Of a DNA stretch of 64,000 bases, positions 44,976-55,221 are shown piece by piece. The notes under the pieces are model-generated. The model searched no databases. It was not told the DNA's origin and was given only the letters and a program-made list of their open reading frames with translations. The DNA comes from Actinomycetota bacterium (GTDB lineage: Bacteria > Actinomycetota > Actinomycetes > Actinomycetales > Microbacteriaceae): the NCBI GenBank assembly GCA_947449765.1, contig CANFSP010000001.1, positions 248,001 through 312,000 on the forward strand, read 5' to 3'. The position numbers and the translations under genes are program-made. Numbering within the stretch: position 1 is the first letter of the stretch; each line of letters starts with the position of its first letter.

Positions 44976-46838
44976 GTGTCCAGCATCACGGCAACACCCA
45001 GCACCAAGCCGCGCCAGGTCAGCGTCCTCTCCGACCTGCAGGCGCCCGACTTCGTCTCCAACAAGGCCTTGCTCTCCTGGATTCAGAGCATCGTTGACCT
45101 CACCCAGCCGGAATTCATCCACTGGTGTGACGGCTCTCAAGAAGAGTGGTACCTGATCACCCGCAAGCTCATCAACAAGGGTGTGCTCATTCCGCTCGAT
45201 CCCGAGCTCCGCCCAGACAGCTTCTTGGTTCGTTCCGATCCCGATGATGTTGCCCGCGTAGAAGACCGCACCTTCATTTGCTCCGCCAAAAAAGAGGACG
45301 CCGGTCCGACTAATAACTGGCGTGACCCGGTCGCCATGATGGACGAGTTGCGTGACCTGTTCCGCGGTTCCATGCGTGGGCGCACGATGTACGTCGTGCC
45401 GTTCTCGATGGGTCCGCTCGGTGGTCCGATTTCGCAGGTCGGCGTGCAGCTAACCGATTCGCCCTACGCAGTTCTCAACATGCGCACGATGACCCGCATG
45501 GGCTTTGATGCGCTCAAGCAAATCGGTGAAAACGACCCGTGGGTTCCAGCCGTCCACTCGGTGGGATTCCCACTCGCGGACGACAACGGTGAGCGCGTGC
45601 TCGATGTGGTGTGGCCGAGCAACCCGGTCAAATACATCACGCACTTTCCCGAAACCCGTGAAATCTGGTCGTTTGGTTCCGGCTACGGCGGAAACGCGCT
45701 CTTGTCAAAGAAGTGCTTCTCGCTACGCATCGGCTCCTACATGGGACTGCAAGAGGGCTGGCTTGCCGAGCACATGCTCATCCTCAAGCTCACGTCCCCC
45801 GAGGGTCGCGCGTACCACGTGGCTGCCGCATTCCCCTCGGCTTGTGGCAAGACAAACCTCGCTATGCTCCAGCCGACCATTCCCGGCTGGAAGGCCGAGA
45901 CGATTGGTGATGACATCGCGTGGTTGCGCCCCGGACCCGACGGACGCCTGTACGCCATCAACCCCGAGGCCGGCTTCTTTGGTGTCGCACCCGGAACGGG
46001 CGAGGCGACGAACCCGGTTGCCATGAACACCGTATGGGGAAACACAATCTTCACGAACGTCGCGCTCACGGACGAGGGTGACGTGTGGTGGGAGGGGATG
46101 ACCCGCGAGGTTCCCAAGCACCTCATCGACTGGCGCGGCCAGGAGTGGACGCCGGAGGAAGGCACGTTGGCTGCGCATCCAAATTCGCGTTTCACGGTCC
46201 CGATTCAGCAGTGCCCGACGCTCTCTGAGGAGTGGTACAAGAACGACGGTGTGCCGATCGACGCCATCATCTTCGGCGGTCGTCGCGCGACCAACATTCC
46301 GCTGGTTGCCGAGGCGTACAACTGGCAGCACGGTGTGTTTATCGGCGCAACGATGTCGAGCGAGCAGACGGCTGCTGCCGAAGGTACCGTGGGGCAACTG
46401 CGCCGCGACCCGTTCGCGATGCTCCCCTTCTGTGGTTACAACATGGCTGACTACTGGGGCCACTGGCTGAACATGGGGGAGAAGCTGGGTGACAAGGCGC
46501 CAAAAATTTTCCAGGTCAACTGGTTCCGTCGTGAGAACGGAAAGTTCTTGTGGCCCGGTTTTGGTGACAACTCGCGCGTACTCGACTGGATTTGTCGTCG
46601 GGTTGACGGTTTGGTCGAGGCGACTGATGTCGCGGTTGGACGAATCCCTGCTGCGGGAACTTTGAACCTCGAGGGGCTCGATGTGAGCGATCACGACATG
46701 GAGAAGCTCTTCGAAATTGATTCGCAGATGTGGCTCGATGAAGTGAATCTCACCGACTCCTTCTTTGCTGAGTTCGGCGATCGACTGCCGAAACAGCTCA
46801 CAACAGAATTGGCGGGCTTGAAGAAGCGTCTCAGTTAG
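44976..46838 (+). CDS. pckG: Phosphoenolpyruvate carboxykinase (GTP)
   Basis: Interconverts oxaloacetate and PEP with GTP, the first step of gluconeogenesis. 620 residues, normal for the GTP-dependent class: substrate motif [15 protein letters not shown] near 110, the P-loop-like [13 protein letters not shown] near 287, and RRATNIPLV near 432. GTG start with AAAGGAG about seven bases upstream. The 178-base divergent region shared with the RamB-like regulator probably carries its operator. Two hairpin terminators follow the gene. Confidence 0.96.
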   Translation: MSSITATPSTKPRQVSVLSDLQAPDFVSNKALLSWIQSIVDLTQPEFIHWCDGSQEEWYLITRKLINKGVLIPLDPELRPDSFLVRSDPDDVARVEDRTFICSAKKEDAGPTNNWRDPVAMMDELRDLFRGSMRGRTMYVVPFSMGPLGGPISQVGVQLTDSPYAVLNMRTMTRMGFDALKQIGENDPWVPAVHSVGFPLADDNGERVLDVVWPSNPVKYITHFPETREIWSFGSGYGGNALLSKKCFSLRIGSYMGLQEGWLAEHMLILKLTSPEGRAYHVAAAFPSACGKTNLAMLQPTIPGWKAETIGDDIAWLRPGPDGRLYAINPEAGFFGVAPGTGEATNPVAMNTVWGNTIFTNVALTDEGDVWWEGMTREVPKHLIDWRGQEWTPEEGTLAAHPNSRFTVPIQQCPTLSEEWYKNDGVPIDAIIFGGRRATNIPLVAEAYNWQHGVFIGATMSSEQTAAAEGTVGQLRRDPFAMLPFCGYNMADYWGHWLNMGEKLGDKAPKIFQVNWFRRENGKFLWPGFGDNSRVLDWICRRVDGLVEATDVAVGRIPAAGTLNLEGLDVSDHDMEKLFEIDSQMWLDEVNLTDSFFAEFGDRLPKQLTTELAGLKKRLS

Positions 46839-46863
46839 ACGCACTACAGTCGCCACCAGGCGC

Positions 46864-46894
46864 GGTGCTGGCAGACCGTCTCACTGCCAGCACC
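46864..46894 (+). terminator. First hairpin after pckG
   Basis: 11-bp perfect stem (46864-46874 with 46884-46894) around the nine-base loop ACCGTCTCA. It is followed by GTTTACC, only a weak T run. Confidence 0.6.
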
Positions 46895-46904
46895 GTTTAC
46901 CAAA

Positions 46905-46947
46905 CGGGGCATCCGACACCGTCTCAGTCGGATGCCCCGCTTTCTTT
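46905..46947 (+). terminator. Second hairpin after pckG
   Basis: 13-bp perfect stem (46905-46917 with 46927-46939) around the same loop ACCGTCTCA, followed by CTTTCTTTC. A good intrinsic terminator. The stem sequences differ from the first hairpin but the loop is identical. Confidence 0.75.
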
Positions 46948-46950
46948 CGC

Positions 46951-47068
46951 TGGTTGAGTACCACACCCCCGCTGGTTGAGTAGGCGCATCGCGCCGTATC
47001 GAAACCCTCGTTGGTTGAGTAGGCGCATCGCGCCGTATCGAAACCCTCGCTCGTTGAGTAGGCGTGCG
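46951..47068. repeat. GGTTGAG-family repeat array downstream of pckG
   Basis: Four starts of TGGTTGAGTA or its variant at 46951, 46973, 47012 and 47051; the last three are 39 bases apart. A full unit runs GGTTGAGTAGGCGCATCGCG onward to GTATCGAAACC, with an internal GGCGC-ATC-GCGCC hairpin. It is the same family, in opposite orientation, as the array at 58679. It can be translated in frame with the NYN gene, which creates a false N-terminal extension. Confidence 0.85.
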
Positions 47069-47113
47069 ACGCTCTATTTTTGTGGACAAGTCCGTGGTGC
47101 TTTTTCCGACCAG

Positions 47114-47119
47114 TACCAT
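47114..47119 (+). promoter_or_regulatory. -10 element of the NYN gene
   Basis: TACCAT followed by six bases and GTG 47126; this fixes the start well after the repeat array. Confidence 0.5.
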
Positions 47120-47125
47120 TCCCCT

Positions 47126-47866
47126 GTGCGTGTGGGCGTCTACGTTGATGGATTTAATCTCTATTACGGTGCGAGGGGTTTGTGTGGAAGGTCAACCCCA
47201 GGTTGGCGATGGCTGGATATTCGAAGCATGGTCACCACTCTCATCGAAAATCATTCGCGATGGCATGACGCTGAAATACACATTGTGACCTACTGCACGG
47301 CACGCATCCGTGCCACACAATCGACCCAGGCCAGTCAGCACGAGCAAGATGTGTATTTACGCGCACTTGCCCACTCTGGGAGTGTCACCGAGTTTAGTTA
47401 TGGCAATTACGTTAGCCGGTTGGCTACCGCACCTCTCGCTACCACGGACCGCCGCGGTAAACCTCAGCTTGTGCAACCTCAGTGGCCCGTGATGATAAAA
47501 AATCCCACAACAAATGAGGACCAACGCGACGCAATTTTTATCGCGTCAATTGCTCGGCGCGAAGAAAAGGGCAGTGATGTCAATGTCGCTTCTCACCTCC
47601 TCATCGATGTTCTGACACAGAGAGTGGACGCGGCTGTTGTCATCAGCAACGATTCCGATCTTGAGTTCCCCATCCGCTTTGTTCGGGAGGTGGTGCCCTT
47701 AGGTTTAATCAACCCAACGATGAATCGACTGGCGGGAAAGCTCATGCACTCGAGCGAAACTAGCCAACATGCGCATTGGCACTATCAACTTAACAAAGCT
47801 GACCTTCTGAACCATCAACTCGCAGAGCATGTTTCCTCAACGATTCGAAAACCAGCGCCATGGTAA
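47126..47866 (+). CDS. NYN domain protein (LabA/PIN-like putative RNase)
   Basis: 246 residues. PIN-like NYN fold: first acidic site in [10 protein letters not shown] (D8), a middle Asp in NEDQRDAIF, and [12 protein letters not shown] (about 170) with the paired acidic residues of the metal site. NYN proteins are thought to be RNases, but substrates are rarely known. The GTG at 47126 is chosen because of a leaderless -10 and because the in-frame sequence upstream is translated repeat. Codon use is A/T-richer than its neighbours. It stands alone between terminators. Confidence 0.78.
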   Translation: MRVGVYVDGFNLYYGARGLCGRSTPGWRWLDIRSMVTTLIENHSRWHDAEIHIVTYCTARIRATQSTQASQHEQDVYLRALAHSGSVTEFSYGNYVSRLATAPLATTDRRGKPQLVQPQWPVMIKNPTTNEDQRDAIFIASIARREEKGSDVNVASHLLIDVLTQRVDAAVVISNDSDLEFPIRFVREVVPLGLINPTMNRLAGKLMHSSETSQHAHWHYQLNKADLLNHQLAEHVSSTIRKPAPW

Positions 47867-47896
47867 TGGGCATCCTGCTAAACTGACGTCACACCA

Positions 47897-47925
47897 CCCG
47901 GCGCCTCTGGCGCCGGGATTTTTTT
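47897..47925 (+). terminator. Terminator of the NYN gene
   Basis: Perfect 9-bp stem CCCGGCGCC-TCT-GGCGCCGGG followed by ATTTTTTT. A strong intrinsic terminator 30 bases after the stop. Confidence 0.9.
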
Positions 47926-48001
47926 GGTGAGTCTCTGGACATCATTGAGTGAGAGTCTCGAGAAGATGTCCTTCGTGTCCTCTGCGTGACACGATGAGAG
48001 T

Positions 48002-48688
48002 ATGAGCGAAACGTCGGCGACAAATACTTCGTCCAGAAGTGCACCCAATCCCCAACTCGACAAACTCATCGCCGTCATGGCGCAACTCCGCGCTCCCGGT
48101 GGCTGCCCGTGGGATGCCGAGCAAACGCACGAGTCACTCATCCGCTACCTGCTCGAGGAGACATACGAACTCATCGACGCGATCGAGTCGGGCGACCGCG
48201 ACGACATGATTGAGGAGCTCGGCGACGTTCTCTACCAGGTGCTTTTTCACGCGGACATCGCCGCCCACACTCCCGAGGAGAACTTCACCCTCGAGGATGT
48301 CGCCGCGCACATGACCGCGAAGATGGTCGGGCGCCATCCGCACGTCTTTGGCGATGCGCAAGCCGACGATGCCGATGCGGTTATGGCCGTGTGGGATGAC
48401 CTGAAGAAAGCGGAGAAGCCGGGTCGAACATCCACGCTTGATGGGGTTCCGCAGGCGATGCCTGCCCTTCTCCTGGCCGACAAGCTTCTTGGCAAGGCCG
48501 ACAAGCTCGGGCTCGTCGCGATGGATGGGCCGCCCCCGTTCCCGTTCGAGACGGAGGATGACCTGGGCGCGCTGCTTCTGACCCTCGTTGCCTCTGCAAA
48601 AAATCAGGGCATGGATGCAGAGCGCGCCCTGCGCACAGCACTCCGGGGACTACAAGACGACATTCGCGACGCCGAACTCGCCGGTTGA
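48002..48688 (+). CDS. mazG: Nucleoside triphosphate pyrophosphohydrolase MazG
   Basis: Hydrolyses non-canonical NTPs to the monophosphate. 228 residues: one clear MazG domain (about 18-130) with GGCPWDAEQTHESL and the acidic helices EETYELIDAIE and EELGDVLYQVLFH. The C-terminal half is a reduced second domain, as in actinobacterial MazG. The TGA stop lies inside the first unit of a GGTTGAG repeat. mazG upstream of eno is usual in this group; here hisS and a surface protein stand between them. Confidence 0.93.
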   Translation: MSETSATNTSSRSAPNPQLDKLIAVMAQLRAPGGCPWDAEQTHESLIRYLLEETYELIDAIESGDRDDMIEELGDVLYQVLFHADIAAHTPEENFTLEDVAAHMTAKMVGRHPHVFGDAQADDADAVMAVWDDLKKAEKPGRTSTLDGVPQAMPALLLADKLLGKADKLGLVAMDGPPPFPFETEDDLGALLLTLVASAKNQGMDAERALRTALRGLQDDIRDAELAG

Positions 48689-48753
48689 GCGTGCCCCACG
48701 CCGGTTGAGCGTGTCGAAACCCAGCTTCCGCCGGTTGAGCGTGTCGAAACCCC
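48681..48753. repeat. GGTTGAG-family repeats between mazG and hisS
   Basis: CCGGTTGAGCGTG occurs at 48681, 48701 and 48731; the last two continue to TCGAAACCC. The mazG stop codon (48686-48688) is the TGA of the first unit. This shorter unit lacks the internal GGCGC hairpin of the 46951 array. Confidence 0.8.
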
Positions 48754-48769
48754 GCCCTTCATAGACCAG

Positions 48770-48775
48770 TAAATT
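48770..48775 (+). promoter_or_regulatory. -10 element of hisS
   Basis: TAAATT followed by six bases and ATG 48782, just downstream of the repeat array. Confidence 0.5.
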
Positions 48776-48781
48776 TGAGGC

Positions 48782-50083
48782 ATGGCACGTGATGTGAATC
48801 CTCCCCGCGGTATGCGCGATTTTTTGCCCGCCGACAAGCAGCGGCGCGAACGCGCACTCGCCATCATTCGCGAGGTGTTCCGAGCGCACGGTTTTGATGA
48901 GATCGAAACTCCTGTTGTCGAAGACTTCGACCGGCTTCACTCGGGTCTCGGCGGTGACAACGAGAAGCTCGGGTTCTCTGTGCTCAAGCGTGGACTCACC
49001 CACGAGGATCTGAGCGCGGCAGCCGCTCACGGCGACGTTCACGGCCTCGCCGACTTGGGCCTGCGATTTGACCTCACCGTGCCTCTTGCGCGCTTCTACG
49101 CAACGCACCGTGCTGAGTTGCCGGCGACGTTCCGCGCGATTCAAATCGCGCCGGTCTGGCGGGCGGAACGACCGCAAAAAGGACGTTACCGCCAGTTCGT
49201 TCAGTGCGATATCGACATCATTGGGGATGACACCCAGCGCGCTGAAGTCGAATTGATCACGGCCACGGCGAGTGCGCTTGATGCCCTCGGCCTCACTGAG
49301 TGCACCATTCGGGTCAACGACCGCCGACTGTTGCACGGTCTGCTTCACTACTGCGGTTTTTCTCACGACCGCATGCCGCAGGTTCTCATCTCCATCGACA
49401 AACTCGACAAGATTGGCGTGGATGGCGTCATCGCCGAGCTGAGCGAAGAGGGGCCGGATGCGGCTGCCGTTCTCGGGGGACTGCTCGAGCGAATTGCCCC
49501 ACACCTCGAACGGGGTGGTGTTCCGATGACTACGACGGACATCCTCTCCGTGCTCCCCGAAGGCGTCGACCCGGATGCCGTTGCCGCCATGGAGACCCTC
49601 GCCCAAGCGCTCACCGACCTGCCCGACGGTGTTTCTGTCGCGTTCGACCCCACCCTGGTGCGAGGAATGGGTTACTACACCGGCACCATCTACGAAATCT
49701 CCCACCCCGGTTCAGGAAGTTCGGTGGGCGGTGGCGGCCGCTACGACGGCATGATCGGGCGTTTCCTTGGGCAGGACGTTCCCGCCGCCGGATTCTCGAT
49801 CGGATTCGAACGCGTGGTCGACCTCATCAGTGTGGCGAATGAGGCTGATCCGGATGCGGTGATTCTCGTGCACGACATGCTTGCCGGTGAACTGACGCTG
49901 GAGCGCCTCATGTCGCTCAAGAACGAGCTCGTTGCCAGCGGCAAGCGCGTGCGCTTGGAACGTCGCACGAAGAACCTCAATCCGGTGCTCGAGCGAGCCG
50001 CCGAGGCCGGCTACAGCCAGTTTGCGTTTGTGACGGCCGAAACACACAACGTCGGTGACCTGAGCTTCAAGCAACTCGGTTAA
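48782..50083 (+). CDS. hisS: Histidyl-tRNA synthetase
   Basis: Class II synthetase that charges tRNA-His. 433 residues: PPRGMRDFLP at the N-terminus, motif 2 RAERPQKGRYRQFVQCDIDI near 125-145, the histidine-binding FDPTLVRGMGYYTG near 285, motif 3 SIGFERV near 340, and a C-terminal anticodon-binding domain. Leaderless-type start. It has a strong terminator downstream. Confidence 0.95.
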   Translation: MARDVNPPRGMRDFLPADKQRRERALAIIREVFRAHGFDEIETPVVEDFDRLHSGLGGDNEKLGFSVLKRGLTHEDLSAAAAHGDVHGLADLGLRFDLTVPLARFYATHRAELPATFRAIQIAPVWRAERPQKGRYRQFVQCDIDIIGDDTQRAEVELITATASALDALGLTECTIRVNDRRLLHGLLHYCGFSHDRMPQVLISIDKLDKIGVDGVIAELSEEGPDAAAVLGGLLERIAPHLERGGVPMTTTDILSVLPEGVDPDAVAAMETLAQALTDLPDGVSVAFDPTLVRGMGYYTGTIYEISHPGSGSSVGGGGRYDGMIGRFLGQDVPAAGFSIGFERVVDLISVANEADPDAVILVHDMLAGELTLERLMSLKNELVASGKRVRLERRTKNLNPVLERAAEAGYSQFAFVTAETHNVGDLSFKQLG

Positions 50084-50098
50084 CCAGGCTAAACGACA

Positions 50099-50134
50099 GG
50101 TGTCGGTCACCACAGAGGTGACCGACACCATTTG
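50099..50134 (+). terminator. Terminator after hisS
   Basis: Perfect 13-bp stem (50099-50111 with 50117-50129) around loop ACAGA, followed by ATTTG. Flanking CGACAG and CTGTCG can extend the base. It may also serve the convergent surface-protein gene. Confidence 0.85.
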
Positions 50135-50155
50135 TCTGTCGGGAGACTCTCGTGT

Positions 50156-50893
50156 TTAGACTCCTGAATTGCGACGACGCCGCAACGCCACGATGAGCAA
50201 TAACGCGCCAAGAACGGTGATTGCAGCGAAGCCGACTGCGACGGTGGTCACAGATTCCAATCCCGTGCGTGGAAGGCTCGACCCGGCCGACGAGTCACCT
50301 CCGGATGATTCTCCGCCTGAGCCGCTGTCCGAGGCGGTCACAATGCTGATGGGAATTCCGTGGACATCAGCGGCTGAGTAGTTACCGTCATAGATCGTGA
50401 GGTTTGGGCTCATGCAGCCACCCCACAAGAGGTAGTCGCCATCCGGTGCATCGGCCGGAATCGTTGTGTTCACGACAATGTTTCCGGTGTGGGTTGACGG
50501 CGTGAATGACCCGACGCCAGCGGTGTCGAAGGTGGATTGCCAGGCGTACTGCGTTTTAGGCGCGGTCGGAGTACCTGGAAACGCAAGCCACGCGTCGGAG
50601 CCCACTGCCTGGTCATACAGCATGGCCTCAATCGAGAATCCAGGATCGGTGTTGCTGGAAGTGTCCGTGGGGTGGGCAAAAGTGTTGGCTGAGCCACAGA
50701 TATCGAGTACGCCACTGTCGCCAGGGATAACCGTCAGCGTGAGGGCATCACCCGGCGCGTAAGTGCTCTTATCAGAGGTGAATGTGGTTGGCGTAGCTGT
50801 CGCAAATGCTGGGCTTGCGGCTAGTGGCGCGAAAACGAGGCCAGGGATGGCTACGGCTAACGTGACAGCGAGTGACATTCGACGCGGCTTCAT
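50156..50893 (-). CDS. LPXTG-anchored surface protein
   Basis: 245 residues. Signal peptide about 1-32 (ending ASPAFA), a mature domain of about 165 residues with two cysteines (DICGS and GGCMSPN) that may form a disulfide, a Gly/Ser linker, then LPRTG at 207-211, a hydrophobic helix and a RRRRN tail. A sortase substrate. AAAGG precedes the ATG. The mature domain is not one I can name; its opening (STYAPGDALTLTV) resembles Ig-like modules. Confidence 0.8.
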   Translation of the reverse strand: MKPRRMSLAVTLAVAIPGLVFAPLAASPAFATATPTTFTSDKSTYAPGDALTLTVIPGDSGVLDICGSANTFAHPTDTSSNTDPGFSIEAMLYDQAVGSDAWLAFPGTPTAPKTQYAWQSTFDTAGVGSFTPSTHTGNIVVNTTIPADAPDGDYLLWGGCMSPNLTIYDGNYSAADVHGIPISIVTASDSGSGGESSGGDSSAGSSLPRTGLESVTTVAVGFAAITVLGALLLIVALRRRRNSGV

Positions 50894-52373
<1,480 letters not shown>

Positions 52374-52391
52374 GTAAGGCACGATTAAGTC

Positions 52392-52871
52392 GTGAGCGCG
52401 CGTTCGCGAAAAATTAAAGTTCCCGCTGCTGTTGTGGCGGGAACTTCGCGCGCGAGCGCCTGGGTCGCGGGTGCACGATTTTCGGCACTCACGCTCCTCA
52501 CGGCAGGGCTTACCGTCATGGCGGTGCTGATTCTTGCGCCGACCCTCAAGATCGTTTTCGAACAGCGGCAGCAGGTGGCTGATCTTCAGGCCGAGCTTGA
52601 GCGCAATCAGGCAACGCTCGACGCGCTCACGACGGAGCAGGCGCGCTGGGATGACCCGGCGTACATTCGCGCGCAGGCACGCGAGCGGCTCTACTACGTC
52701 ATGCCGGGCGAAGTGAACTTTCTCGTGATAAATGACGCGAATGTTCCTTCTGACTCGACAAGCGCGCCAACCGCAGCGTTGACGACCACGCAGACCAACT
52801 GGGCGGATGCGGCACTCGCGTCACTCATCGGCGCGGGTCTGTCGACCGAACCCGTCACGCCCGCGCGATAG
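52392..52871 (+). CDS. Septum formation initiator family protein (DivIC/FtsB-like)
   Basis: 159-residue bitopic division protein. A basic cytoplasmic N-terminus (1-28), one membrane helix (about 32-52), a coiled coil (QRQQVADLQAELERNQATLDAL) and the conserved short DPAYIRAQARERLYYVMPGE motif. The C-terminal 45 residues are Thr/Ala-rich and poorly conserved. It works at the septum with FtsL and FtsQ. GTG start 18 bases after eno. Confidence 0.9.
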   Translation: MSARSRKIKVPAAVVAGTSRASAWVAGARFSALTLLTAGLTVMAVLILAPTLKIVFEQRQQVADLQAELERNQATLDALTTEQARWDDPAYIRAQARERLYYVMPGEVNFLVINDANVPSDSTSAPTAALTTTQTNWADAALASLIGAGLSTEPVTPAR

Positions 52872-52882
52872 CGAGGTCACTC

Positions 52883-53392
52883 ATGCGTCCACCTTTTGAG
52901 CCGGCGTCCGCGCGGGACATCGCCGTCGTTTCGGCCCAGCTAGGTCGTCCCGCTCGAGACGTGATTGGGATTCCGGCACGCTGTGCCTGTGGCAATCCCA
53001 CGGTTGTCGCGACCTCACCTCGCTTGGCCGACGGTACGCCGTTTCCGACGCTCTACTACCTAACCCACCCGGCGGCTACGGCAGCGATGAGTCAGCTCGA
53101 GGCGACTCAGGTCATGGTGGAATTTGCCGAGCTATTGAGTGCCGATTCCGAAATTGCGGCTTCCTACGCCGCCGCCCACGAGCAGTACATTGTCGATCGC
53201 GAGATGTTTGCCGAGGTTCCCGAGCTGGCTGGCATTTCAGCAGGTGGAATGCCGACGCGGGTCAAATGCTTGCACGCACTTGCCGGGCACGCGCTTTCGG
53301 TCGGCCCCGGCGTCAACCCGATTGGCGATTTAGCGCTCGAACGCAGCTCGTGGAAGCCCACCGTCTGCGCCTGCCTCGACTACGGTCTCTAG
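52883..53392 (+). CDS. DUF501 family protein
   Basis: 169-residue actinobacterial protein of unknown function, almost always encoded after eno and divIC. Features include RCACGNPTVVATSPRLADGTPFPT near 31-54, GMPTRVKCLHALAGHAL and a C-terminal CACLDYGL; the conserved Cys and His residues suggest a metal site. ATG 11 bases after divIC, so one operon. Confidence 0.9.
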   Translation: MRPPFEPASARDIAVVSAQLGRPARDVIGIPARCACGNPTVVATSPRLADGTPFPTLYYLTHPAATAAMSQLEATQVMVEFAELLSADSEIAASYAAAHEQYIVDREMFAEVPELAGISAGGMPTRVKCLHALAGHALSVGPGVNPIGDLALERSSWKPTVCACLDYGL

Positions 53393-53405
53393 CGGCACTA
53401 CGTTC

Positions 53406-53441
53406 CCGTTGCCACCTGTGTCAGGAGGCAACGGCATTTTC
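53406..53441 (+). terminator. Terminator after DUF501
   Basis: CCGTTGCC (53406-53413) pairs with GGCAACGG (53427-53434) around a 13-base loop, followed by CATTTTC. It ends the eno operon; the rest of the 165-base gap to ndh holds the ndh promoter, which I cannot place. Confidence 0.6.
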
Positions 53442-53557
53442 GGTAGGCTTAACCTGCTCGGTTGCTTTGGCGTCTCTGAGCGTTTTCCTGATCGCGATGA
53501 CACCTGCGTTGTCGCGAACGCCATCCCTGTCACGCACCTAACTGGAGACACACGACT

Positions 53558-54892
53558 GTGCCCAAAATTTTAATTGTTGGCGCCGGATATGCCGGTTTCT
53601 ACACCGCATGGAAACTAGAGAAGTGGTTGCGCAAGGGTGAGGCCGAGGTCACGATTGTTGACCCGTTGCCCTACATGACCTATCAGCCGTTCTTGCCTGA
53701 AGTTGCGGCCGGTTCGATTGAGCCGCGTCACGCTGTCGTTCCGTTGCGCTCACACCTGAAGCGCACCAAGATCGTTGGCGGTCGTGTGACCGCGGTCAAC
53801 CACCACGCCAAGCGTGCCGACATCCACCTCAACAACGGTGTTTCGATTACCGAGAAGTACGACCACATCGTCTTCACCGCGGGTGCTGTGTCGCGCACGT
53901 TCCCCATTCCCGGTGTCGCCGAAGAGGCCATCGGCCTCAAGACCATTGAAGAGGCTGTCTCGGTTCGCGATCGCCTGCTCACCAATTTCGACAAGGCAGC
54001 TCAGCTTCCGAAGGGTCGCGAGCGTGACCGTCTGCTGACCGTCGTTGTGGTTGGCGGTGGCTTCGCCGGTATCGAGACGTTCGGCGAGTTGCGGTCCCTC
54101 GCGAGCTCACTTCTCAAGGACTACCCGGAGATCAACTTCGAGGACACCCACTTCCACCTCATCGAAGCAACCGGTCGCATCATGCCCGAGGTGCTCATCC
54201 ACACCAGTGAGTGGGTCATCAAGAACCTCGCGGAGCGTGGTGCTCAGATTCACTTGGATACGCAGCTCAAGTCCTGCGTTAAAGGTGTCGTTGAGTTGTC
54301 GAGTGGGATGACGTTTGAATCAGAGCTCATCATCTGGACGGCCGGAGTGATGGCGAACCCGCTTCTCAAGAAGACGGACTTCCCGTTGGATGATCGTGGA
54401 CGACTTCGTTGCCGCACTGACCTTCGGGTCGAAGGCGACGAGGGAATCATTGACGGTGCCTGGGGAGCCGGAGACGCTACCGCGGTCCAGGACCTTTCTG
54501 GTGGTGGCGTCGGTGGCTACTGCGTTCCCAATGCTCAGCACGCAGTGCGACAGGCCAAGTTGCTTGCCAAGAACATCGTCGCGGTGTTGCGCGGTGAGGG
54601 CCCTACCGAGTACTTCCACAAGAACCTCGGTGCTGTGGCCGGTCTCGGTCTCAACATCGGTGCCTTCCAGTCGGGCAAGTTCGCCATGACCGGTTACTTC
54701 GCCTGGCTCGCTCACCGCGGTTACCACGGTTTCGCGATGCCGTCCTTCGAGCGCAAGTTCCGCGTGGTGTGGGGTTGGTGGAACAACTTCTGGCTCGGAC
54801 GTGACATCGCGTCTCTCCCGATGACCGAGTACCCGCGTGCCTGGTTCGAGGAGTTCGCCACTCGTCCGGAGCCTGCTGCCAAGAAGAAGTAG
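53558..54892 (+). CDS. ndh: Type II NADH dehydrogenase (NDH-2)
   Basis: Membrane-associated flavoprotein that passes electrons from NADH to menaquinone without pumping protons. 444 residues: FAD-binding VGAGYAGFYTAWKLEK at 6-21, NADH-binding VVVGGGFAGIETFGEL near 164-179, and WGAGDATAV near 307. The C-terminus ends in a basic tail. GTG start with GGAGA eleven bases upstream. A tRNA gene follows 35 bases downstream. Confidence 0.93.
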   Translation: MPKILIVGAGYAGFYTAWKLEKWLRKGEAEVTIVDPLPYMTYQPFLPEVAAGSIEPRHAVVPLRSHLKRTKIVGGRVTAVNHHAKRADIHLNNGVSITEKYDHIVFTAGAVSRTFPIPGVAEEAIGLKTIEEAVSVRDRLLTNFDKAAQLPKGRERDRLLTVVVVGGGFAGIETFGELRSLASSLLKDYPEINFEDTHFHLIEATGRIMPEVLIHTSEWVIKNLAERGAQIHLDTQLKSCVKGVVELSSGMTFESELIIWTAGVMANPLLKKTDFPLDDRGRLRCRTDLRVEGDEGIIDGAWGAGDATAVQDLSGGGVGGYCVPNAQHAVRQAKLLAKNIVAVLRGEGPTEYFHKNLGAVAGLGLNIGAFQSGKFAMTGYFAWLAHRGYHGFAMPSFERKFRVVWGWWNNFWLGRDIASLPMTEYPRAWFEEFATRPEPAAKKK

Positions 54893-54927
54893 GTGGGCTG
54901 TCGCTGGCGTATACGCTAGTGACGGAT

Positions 54928-55001
54928 GCCCCCATAGCCCAATCGGCAGAGGCAGACGACTTAAAATCGTCCCAGTGTGGGTTCGAGTCCCACTGGGGGT
55001 A
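54928..55001 (+). tRNA. tRNA with UAA anticodon (nominal Leu) and a short variable loop
   Basis: 74 bases. Acceptor GCCCCCA pairs with TGGGGGT with a G1-U72 wobble; discriminator A. Anticodon stem GACGA/TCGTC holds CTTAAAA, so the anticodon is UAA, reading UUA/UUG leucine codons. The variable region is only five bases (CCAGT), unlike the long arm of normal leucine tRNAs such as the one at 22969. T-arm GTGGG-TTCGAGT-CCCAC. CCA not encoded. The structure is good; the charging identity is uncertain. Confidence 0.85.
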
Positions 55002-55046
55002 CGTCATGAAAAAAGACGGGTCAACGACCCGTCTTTTTTCATGACG
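55002..55046. terminator. Bidirectional terminator after the UAA tRNA
   Basis: A perfect 21-bp stem (55002-55022 with 55026-55046) with loop AAC. The stem contains A6 on one side and T6 on the other, so it can terminate from either direction. It starts on the base after the tRNA discriminator. Confidence 0.92.
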
Positions 55047-55188
55047 CGTTCCATGTGGGTGAGAAACGCACCGGTCCTGCGCCGCTCAGCGAAGCATCGC
55101 TTCGTCGGTCGCGGCGCGGGCGGGTTCGCCCTCCGAGAATCTTGGTGTGGGACTCAGTCACGCGTCCACCACGCGTGTATCGTCAATT

Positions 55189-55201
55189 TCAGAATTTCTG
55201 A
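55189..55201. promoter_or_regulatory. Palindrome TCAGAA-T-TTCTGA before the toxin-antitoxin pair
   Basis: Perfect 6-bp arms around one base, 20 bases upstream of the antitoxin ATG. This position suits autoregulation by the AbrB-type antitoxin. Confidence 0.5.
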
Positions 55202-55221
55202 TTTTCTGCAACACTGGTTCC

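Noticed and set aside
45723-46856. 377-codon open frame antisense to pckG
   Set aside because: No domain or start context; expected from the codon bias of the opposite strand.
46976-47125. N-terminal extension of the NYN protein with repeated [11 protein letters not shown]
   Set aside because: The repeated peptide is a translation of the intergenic GGTTGAG repeats; a -10 element lies downstream and the fold starts at 47126.
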